From Kitasatospora azatica KCTC 9699 (GTDB lineage Bacteria > Actinomycetota > Actinomycetes > Streptomycetales > Streptomycetaceae), in NCBI RefSeq assembly GCF_000744785.1, contig NZ_JQMO01000002.1:868001-932000 (forward strand): a stretch of 64,000 nucleotides of DNA. The letters run 5' to 3'. Positions within the stretch are counted from its first letter, which is position 1. Every line of letters begins with the position of its first letter. A program made the translations under genes and the position numbers. Below the pieces are notes generated by a model that saw only the letters and a program-made list of their open reading frames with translations, had not been told where the DNA came from and made no database searches. This document shows, in pieces, positions 6,871 through 16,031 of the stretch.

Positions 6871-9414
6871 TCACCGGCTGGAGTTCAGCTGCCACGCCTG
6901 CATGCTGCTGAGGGTGGCGGTGCCGTTGTCGGCGAAGAGGTCGACACCGGTGCTGGAGGGGTCGGGGAAGACCTGGTCGGTGAGGACGACCTGGTCGCCG
7001 TGGGCGTTCTCGGCATACACCTCGACGGAGGAGGAGTCGACGAGGACGTGCAGGCGCAGGGTCCCGCCGTCGAGGGCGAGGGGGGCGCGCTGGACGCCGG
7101 GGAAGGAGGGGTCGAAGTCGACCGCGCCGGAGCCGGTGCGGTCGATGTACACCTCGCCGGTGGTGGTGTCGTAGCCGATCCGGGTGCGCTGCCCGGACCC
7201 CGTTCGCACGTCGAGGCCGAAGTCGGTGGCTGTGCCGGCGGTGAGGGCGGCCTGGAGCTCGAGGGTGCTGCCCTGCACGCCGAGCGCCGTGGTGGTGTTG
7301 GTGGCGGTGGTGGTGGAAACGTGGGTGCCGGCGGCGCGCAGGGTGGCCAGTTCGTCTACCGGCTGCTGGAGCAGCTGGACCTTGCCGTCCACGGTCCGCA
7401 ACGCGAGCTGGCGCGGGAAGGTGTCGGCGCTGCGCCAGGGGCTGGTGGGGATGCTCCCGCCGTAGTTCCAGTTGCTCATCCAGCCGATCATGATGCGGCG
7501 GCCGCCGGGGGCGTCGTTGTAGGTCTGGGAGGCGTAGAAGTCCTCGCCGTAGTCGATCCAGTGGGCGCGCTGGACGGTGGACAGCGCGGGCTGGTCGGCG
7601 GCTTCGAACTGGTCGGCCAGGACGTGGCCCCATCCGCCGGTGTTGTTGTCGACGAGCTGGATCTGGACCGGCTTGCCCTGGTACGCGCTGGTGTTGAAGG
7701 ACGCCCAGTCCAGGTTCTCGGAGTCGGAGCCGGTGGCGCTCTGCACCATCTTGCCGTCGACGAGCAGGTTGACGCCGGTCTCGGTGGACCGGGGCTGGGC
7801 CTGGGTGTCGGACAGGACGACCTGGTCGAGGTTGAGGTGGCCCCAGCCGCCGGTGTCGTCGTCCACGACCTTGATCTGGGCCTGCTTGCCCTGCAGGGCG
7901 GACAGGTCCCACGAGGCCCAGTTCAGGGCTTCGTTGTCGGTGCCGGTGGCGGAGCGCACCACCTTGCCGTCGACGACGAGTTCGACCGCGGTGGGGGCGT
8001 CGGAGGAGGCTGGGTGGTCGCCGCCGCCGATGAGGAAGTCCAGGTACTTCTTGTCGATGGTGAAGGTCGGTGAGGTGAGGGTGCCGGTGGAGGAGTCGCC
8101 GCTCAGGTAGCTGTTGACCAGCCCGTGGCCGAGGTAGCCGGAGACCTGCTGCTGGCCGGGGAGGGTGCCCTGGGCCGGTCCGGTGCCGAAGGCGGTGCCG
8201 GTGGTGGTCCAGTCGCCGACGGGGCTGGAGTAGGTGCTGCCCTCGAAGTCGGCGAGGACTTCGCCGGTGGGCACCGGCTCGTCGCCCAGCACGGTGCCGG
8301 GGAGGTGCGGGTGGTTGCCGCCGCCGACCTTGAAGTTGATGTAGTTGCCGGTGACGGTGAAGGCCGGCGAGGTGAGGGTGCCGGTGGAGGCGTCGCCGCC
8401 GTTGAAGCTGTCGGCGAAGTACCTGCCGACTGCGCCCGTGACGGTGCTCTGGCCGGCCAGCGCCCCCGTCGCCGGCGCGCTGCCGAAGGCCGTGCCGGTC
8501 GTGGTCCAGTTCCCGAAGGTACCGGACTCGAAGTCCTGCAGCGCGGTGCCGGGCGGCGGGGTGGCGGAGCCGTCGTCGGCGGTGAACCTGCTGCCGTCGA
8601 AGTCCCCGACGAAGTACTGGACGCCGGAACCGCCGGCGATGGATCCCGGGTTGAGGCCCACGGCCAGGACCCACTTGGTCTTGTTCGGGTCGCCGTCCAC
8701 CGCCAGCGGGAACACGTCCGGACACTCCCACACCCCGCCGGTGGCCCCGGCCGGACCGAAGTCGCTCAGGTGGGTCCAGCTCTTGAGGTCGGTGGAACTG
8801 TAGAAGGAGACCTTGTGCTGGTCGGAGAGGGCGGCGGCCATCAGCCAACTGTGGGTGGGGGCGTACCAGAAGACCTTGGGGTCGCGGAAGTTCTGCGAGT
8901 TGATGTCGAGCACCGGGTTGTTGGCGTACTTCGTCCAGGTCAGGCCGCCGTCGGTGCTGTAGGCGAGGGACTGCCGCTGGACTCCGGTGGCCTTCACGAA
9001 GCTGGTGTAGACGGCGACCAGGGGAGGGTCGGCCGTGGTGCCGAGGCCGCTGCTGTTGTCCTTGTCCAGCACGACGCTGCCGGAGAAGACCATCTCGTTG
9101 TCGTCCTGCGGGATGGCGACCGGGAGCTGGGTCCAGTGCACGAGGTCGGTGCTCACGGCGTGACCCCAGGACATGTTGCCCCAGGTGTTCCCGGACGGGT
9201 TGTACTGGAAGAACAGGTGGTACTGGCCCCTGTACCAGATCAGGCCGTTGGGGTCGTTCATCCAGTTCTGGGCCGGGGTGAAGTGGAACTGGGGCCGGTA
9301 CTGCTCGTCCTGGAGGGTGCCGGCGGTGGCGGGCGAGGAGGTGATGAGGGCCAGCCCGGACAGGACGGCCGTGGCGGCGAGGAGTCTACGGTTCCGGCGG
9401 GTGGGTCTGGACAT
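6871..9414 (-). CDS. Secreted GH32 levanase/fructanase with nested insertion modules
   Basis: 847 residues with a Sec signal peptide (MSRPTRRNRRLLAATAVLSG..., cleavage near SPATA-G). The GH32 five-blade propeller carries all three catalytic blocks: WMNDPNG (nucleophile Asp54), FRDPK (177-179) and WECPD (acid/base Glu about 230). Residues 293-608 interrupt the family between ECPD and the HWIDYGEDFYA strand with a duplicated beta-rich module, one copy lying inside the other. After the propeller comes the GH32 C-terminal beta-sandwich ending ATLSSMQAWQL. Cleaves beta-fructans outside the cell, releasing fructose for the upstream ABC transporter. It is the last gene of the operon; 50 bases separate it from the epimerase, with a GGAG ribosome site. 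Confidence 0.93.
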   Translation of the reverse strand: MSRPTRRNRRLLAATAVLSGLALITSSPATAGTLQDEQYRPQFHFTPAQNWMNDPNGLIWYRGQYHLFFQYNPSGNTWGNMSWGHAVSTDLVHWTQLPVAIPQDDNEMVFSGSVVLDKDNSSGLGTTADPPLVAVYTSFVKATGVQRQSLAYSTDGGLTWTKYANNPVLDINSQNFRDPKVFWYAPTHSWLMAAALSDQHKVSFYSSTDLKSWTHLSDFGPAGATGGVWECPDVFPLAVDGDPNKTKWVLAVGLNPGSIAGGSGVQYFVGDFDGSRFTADDGSATPPPGTALQDFESGTFGNWTTTGTAFGSAPATGALAGQSTVTGAVGRYFADSFNGGDASTGTLTSPAFTVTGNYINFKVGGGNHPHLPGTVLGDEPVPTGEVLADFEGSTYSSPVGDWTTTGTAFGTGPAQGTLPGQQQVSGYLGHGLVNSYLSGDSSTGTLTSPTFTIDKKYLDFLIGGGDHPASSDAPTAVELVVDGKVVRSATGTDNEALNWASWDLSALQGKQAQIKVVDDDTGGWGHLNLDQVVLSDTQAQPRSTETGVNLLVDGKMVQSATGSDSENLDWASFNTSAYQGKPVQIQLVDNNTGGWGHVLADQFEAADQPALSTVQRAHWIDYGEDFYASQTYNDAPGGRRIMIGWMSNWNYGGSIPTSPWRSADTFPRQLALRTVDGKVQLLQQPVDELATLRAAGTHVSTTTATNTTTALGVQGSTLELQAALTAGTATDFGLDVRTGSGQRTRIGYDTTTGEVYIDRTGSGAVDFDPSFPGVQRAPLALDGGTLRLHVLVDSSSVEVYAENAHGDQVVLTDQVFPDPSSTGVDLFADNGTATLSSMQAWQLNSSR

Positions 9415-9464
9415 GCTGCTTCGCCTTTCTCCGGAGGCTGGTTGGCGTGGTGCTGGACAGACCC

Positions 9465-10472
9465 CTAGGCGCGGACGAGCCTGGCGCCGCAGCGGAACCG
9501 GCGGGTCTGTCCGGGGTCGATGGTGATCGCGGGTCCGAACTCCTCGCGGTTGAAGGCGTTCGTCATGGCCTCGACCGGCTCTACGGCCACGGACTTGCGC
9601 CGGTCTCTGGGCAGGGTGTCGCCGGTGAAGACGTGCAGGTAGCCGCTCTCCTGCCAGATCCGCAGCTCGTGGCCGGTCTTCGGGTCGCGCAGAATGGTCT
9701 CGGCGCGGCCGTCGGGCCCGAACTGGAGGTCGGCGTAGCAGGCGTCGATGACGCGTCGGCCGAGCGGATTCCCGTCGCGGAAGTCCATCTCCGGTAGGTC
9801 GTTCAGGTCGATGCGGCAGTCGGGGCCGTCGACGGGGATGAGAGCGTCGTCGGTGCGGATGAGGGTGCCGGCCGGAATGCGCAGTTCCAGGTCGTCGATG
9901 TCCGCTGTGCCGTCGCCGAGTTGGAAGTAGGGGTGCCAGCCGCCTGCGTACGGCGCTGTCGTGTCGCCGGTGTTGGTGGCGTGGATGTCGAGGACGAGTT
10001 CGTCTTCGGTGATGGTGTAGGTGACGGTGAGGTCGAGGGAGAAGGGGTAGCCGTCGAAGCGTCCTGGTCGGATCTCGTTGCTGCGCAGGACCAGTTGGGC
10101 GCTGTCGGCCGTGGCGGTGGCGTGCTCGAGGGCGAAGGGCAGGCTGCGGGCGAAGCCGTGGTAGACGGTGCGGTCGCCCGCCACGCCCGGGAGCAGGTCG
10201 TGCTCCCGGCCGTGGAAGCGGTAGCGGCCGTCGGCGACGCGGTTGGGGAAGGGCGCCAGCACTCCGTTGCGCACCCCGGACTGCTCGTGCAACTCGGCGG
10301 GATCGCGGTAGCCGTCGGTGAGCTGGAGCGGTTCGCCGTCCTGGTGGATCTGCCAGCTGAGCAGGGTCGCTCCGTGCAGGGCCACGGCGGCATGCACGGT
10401 GCCGCCGTGGTCGCGGACGGCCAGGCAGGGCTCGCCTCCCCAGGTGAACCGCTCGATGGTCCAGGCGCTCAT
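9465..10472 (-). CDS. Aldose 1-epimerase family protein
   Basis: 335 residues, cytoplasmic (no signal). Galactose-mutarotase fold: substrate/catalytic positions are seen as NGVLAPFPNRVADG, VYHGFARSLPF (His), GGWHPYFQL (His) and AVEPVEAMTNAFN (Glu base). Interconverts alpha and beta anomers of a free sugar, here most likely one imported by the same operon. Starts at ATG 10472, overlapping the ABC ATPase stop by four bases; its C-terminus is followed by the levanase gene. Confidence 0.88.
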   Translation of the reverse strand: MSAWTIERFTWGGEPCLAVRDHGGTVHAAVALHGATLLSWQIHQDGEPLQLTDGYRDPAELHEQSGVRNGVLAPFPNRVADGRYRFHGREHDLLPGVAGDRTVYHGFARSLPFALEHATATADSAQLVLRSNEIRPGRFDGYPFSLDLTVTYTITEDELVLDIHATNTGDTTAPYAGGWHPYFQLGDGTADIDDLELRIPAGTLIRTDDALIPVDGPDCRIDLNDLPEMDFRDGNPLGRRVIDACYADLQFGPDGRAETILRDPKTGHELRIWQESGYLHVFTGDTLPRDRRKSVAVEPVEAMTNAFNREEFGPAITIDPGQTRRFRCGARLVRA

Positions 10473-11254
10473 GTGGTGGCTGGGGAAAGCTTCTTGGCGC
10501 CGGTCATGACGGCCACGGCATCCTCCATGGAGTGGGACTGCGGGGTGATGACGCCGGCGCAGGCGCCGAGCCGCTGGATGTGGATGCGGTCGGCGACCTC
10601 GAAGACGTTGGGCATGTTGTGGCTGATCAGGATGACGCCGAGGCCTTGGTCGCGCAGGTCGCGGACCAGTTTGAGGACCTGGCCGGTCTCGCGGACGCCG
10701 AGCGCGGCAGTGGGCTCGTCGAGGATGACGACCTTGCCGCCGAAAGCCCCGGCCCGCGCGACGGCGACGGCTTGGCGCTGGCCGCCGGAGAGGGTCTCCA
10801 CCGCCTGGTTGATGTTCTGCAGGGTGCTGATGCCCAGCCGCTTGACGTGCGCCTCGGCCTGGCGCTTCATCTCTCCGGTGTCGAGCATCCGCAGGACCGA
10901 GCCCAGTAGGCCCTTGCGCCGGATCTCCCGGGCGAGGAAGAGGTTGCTGGCGACGTCCAGTGCCGGGGCGACGGCCAGGGTCTGGTAGACCGTCTCGATC
11001 CCGGCGTCGCGGGCGTCCTGCGGGCGCTTGAACTGGACCGGCTCGCCGTCGACGAGGATGGTTCCCTCGTCCGGGACGAGCGCGCCGGAGAGGCACTTGA
11101 TCAGGGTGGACTTGCCGGCGCCGTTGTCGCCGATGACGGCCAGCACCTCGCCCTGGTGGAGCGTCAGGTCGACGTCGTCCAGGCCGACGACCCGGCCGAA
11201 GGTCTTGACCAGGCCTTTGGCCTGCAGGACGGGGGCGTTGGTGGGGGTGGTCAT
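10469..11254 (-). CDS. Sugar ABC transporter ATPase (single-domain, FrcA-like)
   Basis: 261 residues with one ABC domain: Walker A GDNGAGKST, signature LSGGQRQ, Walker B VVILDEPT and H-loop ISHNMP. Single ABC domains of this subclass (CUT2) power ribose/fructose-type importers. ATGA overlaps tie it to the permease upstream and the epimerase downstream. The fructose assignment rests on the levanase and sugar kinase in the same locus. Confidence 0.92.
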   Translation of the reverse strand: MTTPTNAPVLQAKGLVKTFGRVVGLDDVDLTLHQGEVLAVIGDNGAGKSTLIKCLSGALVPDEGTILVDGEPVQFKRPQDARDAGIETVYQTLAVAPALDVASNLFLAREIRRKGLLGSVLRMLDTGEMKRQAEAHVKRLGISTLQNINQAVETLSGGQRQAVAVARAGAFGGKVVILDEPTAALGVRETGQVLKLVRDLRDQGLGVILISHNMPNVFEVADRIHIQRLGACAGVITPQSHSMEDAVAVMTGAKKLSPATT

Positions 11255-12285
11255 GCTTTCACGCTCCGGATCCACTGGTCGACGGACACCGCGGCGATGA
11301 CCAGCAGGCCGACCGCGAGGACTTGGTAGTTCGGGTCGAACCCGGCCAGCGCCAGCCCGTTGTCGAAGACCTGGACGATCAGGGCGCCGATCAGCGAGCC
11401 GAAGATGACGCCGCGTCCGCCGAAGAGGCTGGTGCCGCCGATGACGACGGCGGTGATCGACTCCAGGTTGGCGCTGATCCCGCTGTTGGGGTCGCCGCCT
11501 CCGACCCGGCCCACCAGGATCCAGGCGGACACCGCGATGGCGAGCCCGGCGACCATGTAGGCGCTGAGCAGCACGCGGTTGACCGAGATGCCGGCCAGCC
11601 GGGACGCCTCGACATCGTCGCCGACCGCGTAGAGGTGACGGCCCCAGGCGGTGTAGCGCAACGCGAATCCGAGCACCCCGTAGAGGGCGATCATCAGCAG
11701 CACGCCGGTGGTGATGTGGAGCGAGCCGATGGAGATGCTCTCCGCGCTCCACAGCAGGAAGCTGCCCGGCTGCAGAGCCACGGTCTGGCCCTTGGCGTAG
11801 ATCAGCGTGATGGCCGTGAAGACGCTCAGCGTGCCGAGGGTGACGATGAACGGGGGCAGCTTGATCCGGGTGACCAGCAGGCCGTTGACTGCCTGGGCCG
11901 CGATCGCGATGGCGGCTCCCGCCAGCAGGGCCAGGACCCCGTTGACGTGGCTGTCGAAGACCAGTTTGGACATCACCAGTGACGCGAGCACCATCACCGC
12001 GCCGATGGACAGGTCGATGCCGGCGGTGAGGATGACCAGGGTCTGGCCGGCGGCGAGGGCTCCGACGACGGCGACCTGCTGGGCGACCAGGGAGAGGTTC
12101 TGGAGCGCGTAGAAGCGGCTGTTGAGGAGCGCGAAGGCGACGCCTGCCAGCAGCAGGACGATCGCCGGGCTCAGCGCGGGCTGGCGGTGCAGTGCCGCGT
12201 GGACGCGCTGGCCCACGCTGGCGGGGCGGTTGAGGAAGTCCTCCGCCGTCGTGGGCGCGGTCTCGCCGCTCGATTGGATGGTCAC
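11251..12285 (-). CDS. Sugar ABC transporter permease (CUT2 family)
   Basis: 344 residues, about ten hydrophobic segments, with the CUT2 permease landmarks TAGIDLSIGAVMVLASL and GGTSLFGGRGVIFGSLIGALIV (EAA-like loop). Inner-membrane channel for the binding protein encoded upstream. The gap to that gene (about 240 bases) holds a strong hairpin and a 14-bp repeat array, so expression relative to the binding protein is probably reduced. Confidence 0.92.
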   Translation of the reverse strand: MTIQSSGETAPTTAEDFLNRPASVGQRVHAALHRQPALSPAIVLLLAGVAFALLNSRFYALQNLSLVAQQVAVVGALAAGQTLVILTAGIDLSIGAVMVLASLVMSKLVFDSHVNGVLALLAGAAIAIAAQAVNGLLVTRIKLPPFIVTLGTLSVFTAITLIYAKGQTVALQPGSFLLWSAESISIGSLHITTGVLLMIALYGVLGFALRYTAWGRHLYAVGDDVEASRLAGISVNRVLLSAYMVAGLAIAVSAWILVGRVGGGDPNSGISANLESITAVVIGGTSLFGGRGVIFGSLIGALIVQVFDNGLALAGFDPNYQVLAVGLLVIAAVSVDQWIRSVKA

Positions 12286-12338
12286 GGCTGTCCTAACTTC
12301 GAAGCTGGTCGGCCGCCCGTACGGTCCGGTCGGTCGAC

Positions 12339-12436
12339 CTGGAGGTCTGGCCCGGATGGTCTGGTCCGGATGGTCTGGTCCGGATGGTCTGGTCCGGATG
12401 GTCTGGTCCGGGAGGTCTGGTCCGGGAGGTCTGGTC
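12339..12436. repeat. Seven-copy 14-bp tandem array between binding-protein and permease genes
   Basis: Unit CGGATGGTCTGGTC repeated with period 14: four perfect copies (12353-12408), two with A/G changes (12409-12436) and a diverged first copy (12339-12352). Because 14 is not a multiple of three it cannot encode a repeat peptide in one frame. It is transcribed as operon leader for the permease. Confidence 0.9.
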
Positions 12437-12447
12437 CTGGTGGTCGG

Positions 12448-12491
12448 CCGGGGGTGTCGGCGGCAGGCACAGCTGCCGGCGACACCCCCGG
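12448..12491. terminator. Strong intercistronic hairpin downstream of sugar-binding protein gene
   Basis: CCGGGGGTGTC (12448-12458) pairs perfectly with GACACCCCCGG (12481-12491), and CGGCAG/CTGCCG pair inside it. There is no T-run on the minus strand, so it may be an attenuator or a 3' stabiliser of the binding-protein message rather than a full stop. Confidence 0.75.
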
Positions 12492-12522
12492 TCTGCCGAG
12501 GGGCCGCGGTAGGGCCCGCAGG

Positions 12523-13662
12523 TCAGCTGCCCCAGCACGCCGAGGCGGCGTCGGCGGGCGACTGGACGGTGACGCCCGAGACGCTCTTGGTCGCGGCCAG
12601 GGCCGTGCCGGTGTCGTAGAAGGACTTGCCGTCGGTGACGCTGGGCTTGGAGCCGCCGCGGGCCAGCTTGGCGATCGCGTCGACGCCGAGCGAGGCCATC
12701 TTGCCGGGGTACTGCACGGCGTCGGCGGTGAACTCACCGCTACTGGCGAGCTTCAGCCCGGCGCAACTGCCGTCGATCGCGTAGATCGCGACCTGGCCGG
12801 TCTTGCCTGCGGCCTTCAGGGCGTTGTAGGCGCCCTCGGCGGCCGGCTCGTTGATGGCGTAGACCACGTTGATGTTCGGGTTGGCGGAGAGACAGTTCTC
12901 CATCGCGGTGCGCCCGCCGTCGATGGCGCCCTGGGTGGGCTGGTGGCAGGCGACGGTGTAGGAGCCGCCGGAGTAGCTGCCGGTCTTGGCCTCCTGGCCG
13001 TTCTGGGTGGTGCTGCCCGGGTCGATGCCCATGCCCTGCAGGAAGCCGTGGTCGCGGTCGATGTCGACGGAGACCACCTGGTTGTTGAACAGGTCGAGCA
13101 TGGCGATGACGGCGGGCTTGCCGCCGAGGGCCGCCGCCGCGTACTGGCCGTCGAGCTTGCCCGCCGCGGTGTTGTCGGTGGCGAAGGTGATGTCGGCGGT
13201 GCTCGGCGGGTTCGGCGCGGTGTCCAGCGCGATGACGAAGAGGCCGGCCTGCTTGGCCTGCTTGAGCGCCGCGTTGACCGCGTCGCCGTTCGTGGTGATC
13301 AGGATGCCCTTGTCGCCGCGCGCTATCGCGTTGTCGATCGCCGAGATCTGCGTCTGGGTGTCGCCGTCCTTGGTGCCCGCGGCCACCGTGAGACTCACGT
13401 TGTCCTTGGCCGCCGCGGCCTTGGCGTCGTTCTCCATGCTCACGAAGTAGGGGTTGGTCAGGGTCTTCAGGATGAGCGAGACCCCGACCTTGCCGCCGCC
13501 GGAGCCACCGGAGGAGCCGCTACCGGACGAGGCGGTGGTGGTGGAGGAACTGCAGGCCGCCAGCGCGGTGGCGAGGCCGAGCGCGAGACCCGCGGCGGCC
13601 ACCTGGTTGCGCCGAATCCGGCGGCGCGGGTTCGAGACGTGAACGGTGTCGAAGTGGTTCAT
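12523..13662 (-). CDS. Sugar ABC transporter substrate-binding lipoprotein
   Basis: 379 residues from ATG 13662, chosen because AAGGGA lies about nine bases upstream; an earlier in-frame start (13707) would break the leader. Lipoprotein signal with lipobox LATALAAC, then a Ser/Thr/Gly linker and a periplasmic-binding-protein type 1 fold (VGVSLILKTLTNPYFVSMEN; DGDTQTQISAIDNAIARG; NVVYAINEPAAEGAYNALKA). The CUT2 system most likely binds fructose or a short fructan fragment, judged from the levanase and kinase in the locus. First gene of the operon and divergent from the LacI repressor. Confidence 0.9.
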   Translation of the reverse strand: MNHFDTVHVSNPRRRIRRNQVAAAGLALGLATALAACSSSTTTASSGSGSSGGSGGGKVGVSLILKTLTNPYFVSMENDAKAAAAKDNVSLTVAAGTKDGDTQTQISAIDNAIARGDKGILITTNGDAVNAALKQAKQAGLFVIALDTAPNPPSTADITFATDNTAAGKLDGQYAAAALGGKPAVIAMLDLFNNQVVSVDIDRDHGFLQGMGIDPGSTTQNGQEAKTGSYSGGSYTVACHQPTQGAIDGGRTAMENCLSANPNINVVYAINEPAAEGAYNALKAAGKTGQVAIYAIDGSCAGLKLASSGEFTADAVQYPGKMASLGVDAIAKLARGGSKPSVTDGKSFYDTGTALAATKSVSGVTVQSPADAASACWGS

Positions 13663-13682
13663 GGTGATTCGTCCCTTCGTAA

Positions 13683-13712
13683 CCATCGCGCCGCGATGGC
13701 GAGACAACGTTG
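13683..13712. promoter_or_regulatory. Probable LacI-type operator region before the fructan operon
   Basis: A perfect palindrome CCATCGCG-C-CGCGATGG (13683-13699) is followed by the CG-centred octamer CAACGTTG (13705-13712) in the leader of the binding-protein gene. CG-centred palindromes are the usual targets of LacI-family repressors, and one is encoded divergently 100 bases away. Confidence 0.6.
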
Positions 13713-13810
13713 ACTCGACGCGATCGTTTCCTGCATGGCAGACTGCGTCAAGGCACTGATGACAAGTGCTCAGTTAACGAATTGGTAACGCCGACGTCAT
13801 GGAGACAACG

Positions 13811-14869
13811 ATGACTCTGGGCAAACCGGAGGCTGGGGCGCCCAGCGCCCGGCCCACGATGCGGGACGTCGCAGCACTGGCCGGGATCTCCATCAAGACC
13901 GTCTCCCGGGTCGTCAACGGGGTCAGTACCGTGGACCCCGAACTGGCCGCCCGCGTCAACGAAGCCGCCCGAAAACTCGGCTACCGGCCCAACCTGACGG
14001 CGAGCAACCTCCGCCGCCGGGACGGGCGCACCGCGACCATCGGCATGCTGGTCGAGGACGCCGCGAACCCGTTCTCCGCGGCGCTGATGCGCGCGGTCGA
14101 GGATGTCGCCCGCAGCCGGGGCGTGCTGGTGCTGTTCGGCAGTCTGGACGAGGACCCCGCCCGCGAGCGGGAACTGGTCGGCGCACTCCTGGACCGGCGC
14201 GTGGACGGCCTGGTGATGGTCCCCGCCGGGCTCGACCACAGTTACCTGGTCACCGAGCAGCAGGCCGGCACCCGACTGGTCTTCGTCGACCGCGAACCGA
14301 GTCTGCTGGGCGCCGACGCCGTCGTCTCCGACAACCGGCAGGGCGCGATCACCGCTGTCGAGCACCTCCTCGCCGCAGGGCACCGGCGCATCGCCTACCT
14401 CGGCGACCAGATCTCCATCCCCACCGCCGCCCTCCGCTTCGACGGCTACCAGCACGCACTGAACCTCGCCCGCGTTCCGCTCGACCCGGCGCTCATCCGC
14501 CACGGCCTGCGCACCGCCGAGGCCGCAGAGGAGGCCGTCGAGCAGCTGCTCGCCCTCCCCGACCCGCCCACCGCCCTGTTCACCAGCCAGAACCTGGTCA
14601 CCATCGCCACCTGCCGGGCGCTGCGGCGGCTGAGGCAGCACCGCGCGGTGGCCATGGTCGGCTTCGACGACTTCCCGCTCGCCGACATGCTGGAACCCGG
14701 GGTCTCGGTGATCGCCCAGGACGCCGACGCGCTGGGCAGGCTCGCCGCCAAGACCCTCTTCCGCCGGCTCGACGGCGACACCTCGCAGACCGAGACCCTC
14801 ATCGTGCCCACCCAGCTGATCCAGCGCGGCTCGGGCGAGTTGACGACAGGAGCAGGCACCCGTGGCTGA
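13811..14869 (+). CDS. LacI-family repressor of the fructan/fructose locus
   Basis: 352 residues from the ATG at 13811, which has GGAG six bases upstream; the ATG at 13799 is an alternative. N-terminal LacI HTH and hinge (PTMRDVAALAGISIKTVSRVVNG, LAARVNEAARKLGYRPN), then a sugar-binding core (DGLVMVPAGLDHSYL; TALFTSQNLVTI; VGFDDFPLADMLEPGVSVIAQD). Divergent to the ABC/levanase operon and overlapping the kinase gene by eight bases, so it probably represses both in the absence of fructose or a phosphorylated derivative. Confidence 0.9.
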   Translation: MTLGKPEAGAPSARPTMRDVAALAGISIKTVSRVVNGVSTVDPELAARVNEAARKLGYRPNLTASNLRRRDGRTATIGMLVEDAANPFSAALMRAVEDVARSRGVLVLFGSLDEDPARERELVGALLDRRVDGLVMVPAGLDHSYLVTEQQAGTRLVFVDREPSLLGADAVVSDNRQGAITAVEHLLAAGHRRIAYLGDQISIPTAALRFDGYQHALNLARVPLDPALIRHGLRTAEAAEEAVEQLLALPDPPTALFTSQNLVTIATCRALRRLRQHRAVAMVGFDDFPLADMLEPGVSVIAQDADALGRLAAKTLFRRLDGDTSQTETLIVPTQLIQRGSGELTTGAGTRG

Positions 14870-15890
14870 AACGAGCGAGAGCACCTCGGCTTCCCCGGCC
14901 CCGGTGGTGACAGTCATCGGCGAAGCGCTGATCGACATGGTCCCCGGCGAGCGGCCCGGCGACTTCCGCGCGCTCCCCGGGGGCAGCCCCTTCAACGTCG
15001 CCGTCGGTCTGGCCCGGCTGGGCCTGCGCACCTCGCTGATGGCCCGGTTGGCAGACACCGCGTTCGGCCGCATCCTGCGCGCTCACGCCGAAGCCGAAGG
15101 CATCGATCTGACCCATGCGCCGCGCGCCGCCGAGCCCGCCAGCCTTGCCATCGTCTCGCTGAACGAACACGCCCAAGCCCACTACGACTTCTACCTCGAC
15201 GGCACCGCCGACTGGCAGTGGTCCGCCGCCGAGACCGCCGACCTCCCGCCCGGCACCGCCGTCCTGCACCACGGGTCCCTCGCCTCCTGGACCGCGCCCG
15301 GCGACGCACACATCCACGCCCTCGCCTCCCGACTGCACGACCGCGGCCAGGTCCTGATCAGCTACGACCCCAACATCCGCCCGTTCCTTCTCGGCGGTCC
15401 CGACAAGGGCCGGCCGCTGGCGGAACGGTCCGTGGCCCGCAGCCACCTGGTGAAGGCCAGCCGCGAGGACGTCGAGTGGCTCTATCCGGACACGCCCCTG
15501 GAGGCGGTCGCCGCACGCTGGCTCGGTCTGGGCGCGCTGCTCGTCGTCATCACCGACGGCCCCGACGGTGCCCACCTGTTCCGCCCGGGCGAGCAGCCCG
15601 TCACGCGCCCGGGACGCAAGGTCGCCGTCGTGGACACCGTCGGCGCGGGAGACGCCTTCACCTCCGGCTTCCTCGACGCCCTCGTACGCCGCGGCCTCCG
15701 CACGCCCGAACTGCTCCGGCGAGCAGCCCTTGCGACGCTCGCCTGCGCCTCCGACGACGCGATCCTGGTCTCCTCACTGACCTGCGAGCGCATCGGCGCC
15801 GACCCGCCGTCGGCGCTGCCCAGGCCCGACGGCTCTGCCCGCGCCCCGCTCACACCAGCAGACCTCTGCTTCCCCGGGAGGGCCGGCTGA
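14862..15890 (+). CDS. PfkB-family sugar kinase, probable fructokinase
   Basis: 342 residues, GTG start inside the end of the repressor gene (8-base overlap). PfkB/ribokinase fold: N-terminal GEALIDMVPGE and GGSPFNVAVGLARLG, lid, and the C-terminal signature DTVGAGDAFTSGFLDAL with catalytic Asp. Would phosphorylate the imported sugar, most likely fructose. Ribokinase-type alternatives cannot be excluded from motifs alone. Confidence 0.88.
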   Translation: MAETSESTSASPAPVVTVIGEALIDMVPGERPGDFRALPGGSPFNVAVGLARLGLRTSLMARLADTAFGRILRAHAEAEGIDLTHAPRAAEPASLAIVSLNEHAQAHYDFYLDGTADWQWSAAETADLPPGTAVLHHGSLASWTAPGDAHIHALASRLHDRGQVLISYDPNIRPFLLGGPDKGRPLAERSVARSHLVKASREDVEWLYPDTPLEAVAARWLGLGALLVVITDGPDGAHLFRPGEQPVTRPGRKVAVVDTVGAGDAFTSGFLDALVRRGLRTPELLRRAALATLACASDDAILVSSLTCERIGADPPSALPRPDGSARAPLTPADLCFPGRAG

Positions 15891-16031
15891 GCAATGGCGG
15901 ATCGACCGCCCGACGAGCGTCGTCGGCGACCCGCGCAGCCGTGCTGCCCTGGGACGGGTGACGCTCCGGTGCCGTATCAGCGGGCCGATCGGCGGACCCT
16001 CCGTCAGTGAGCGGGCCGGCTCCAGGGTTCG

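Noticed and set aside
12339..12436. CRISPR-like array
   Set aside because: Units are contiguous with no spacers and only 14 bp long, so it is a simple tandem repeat.
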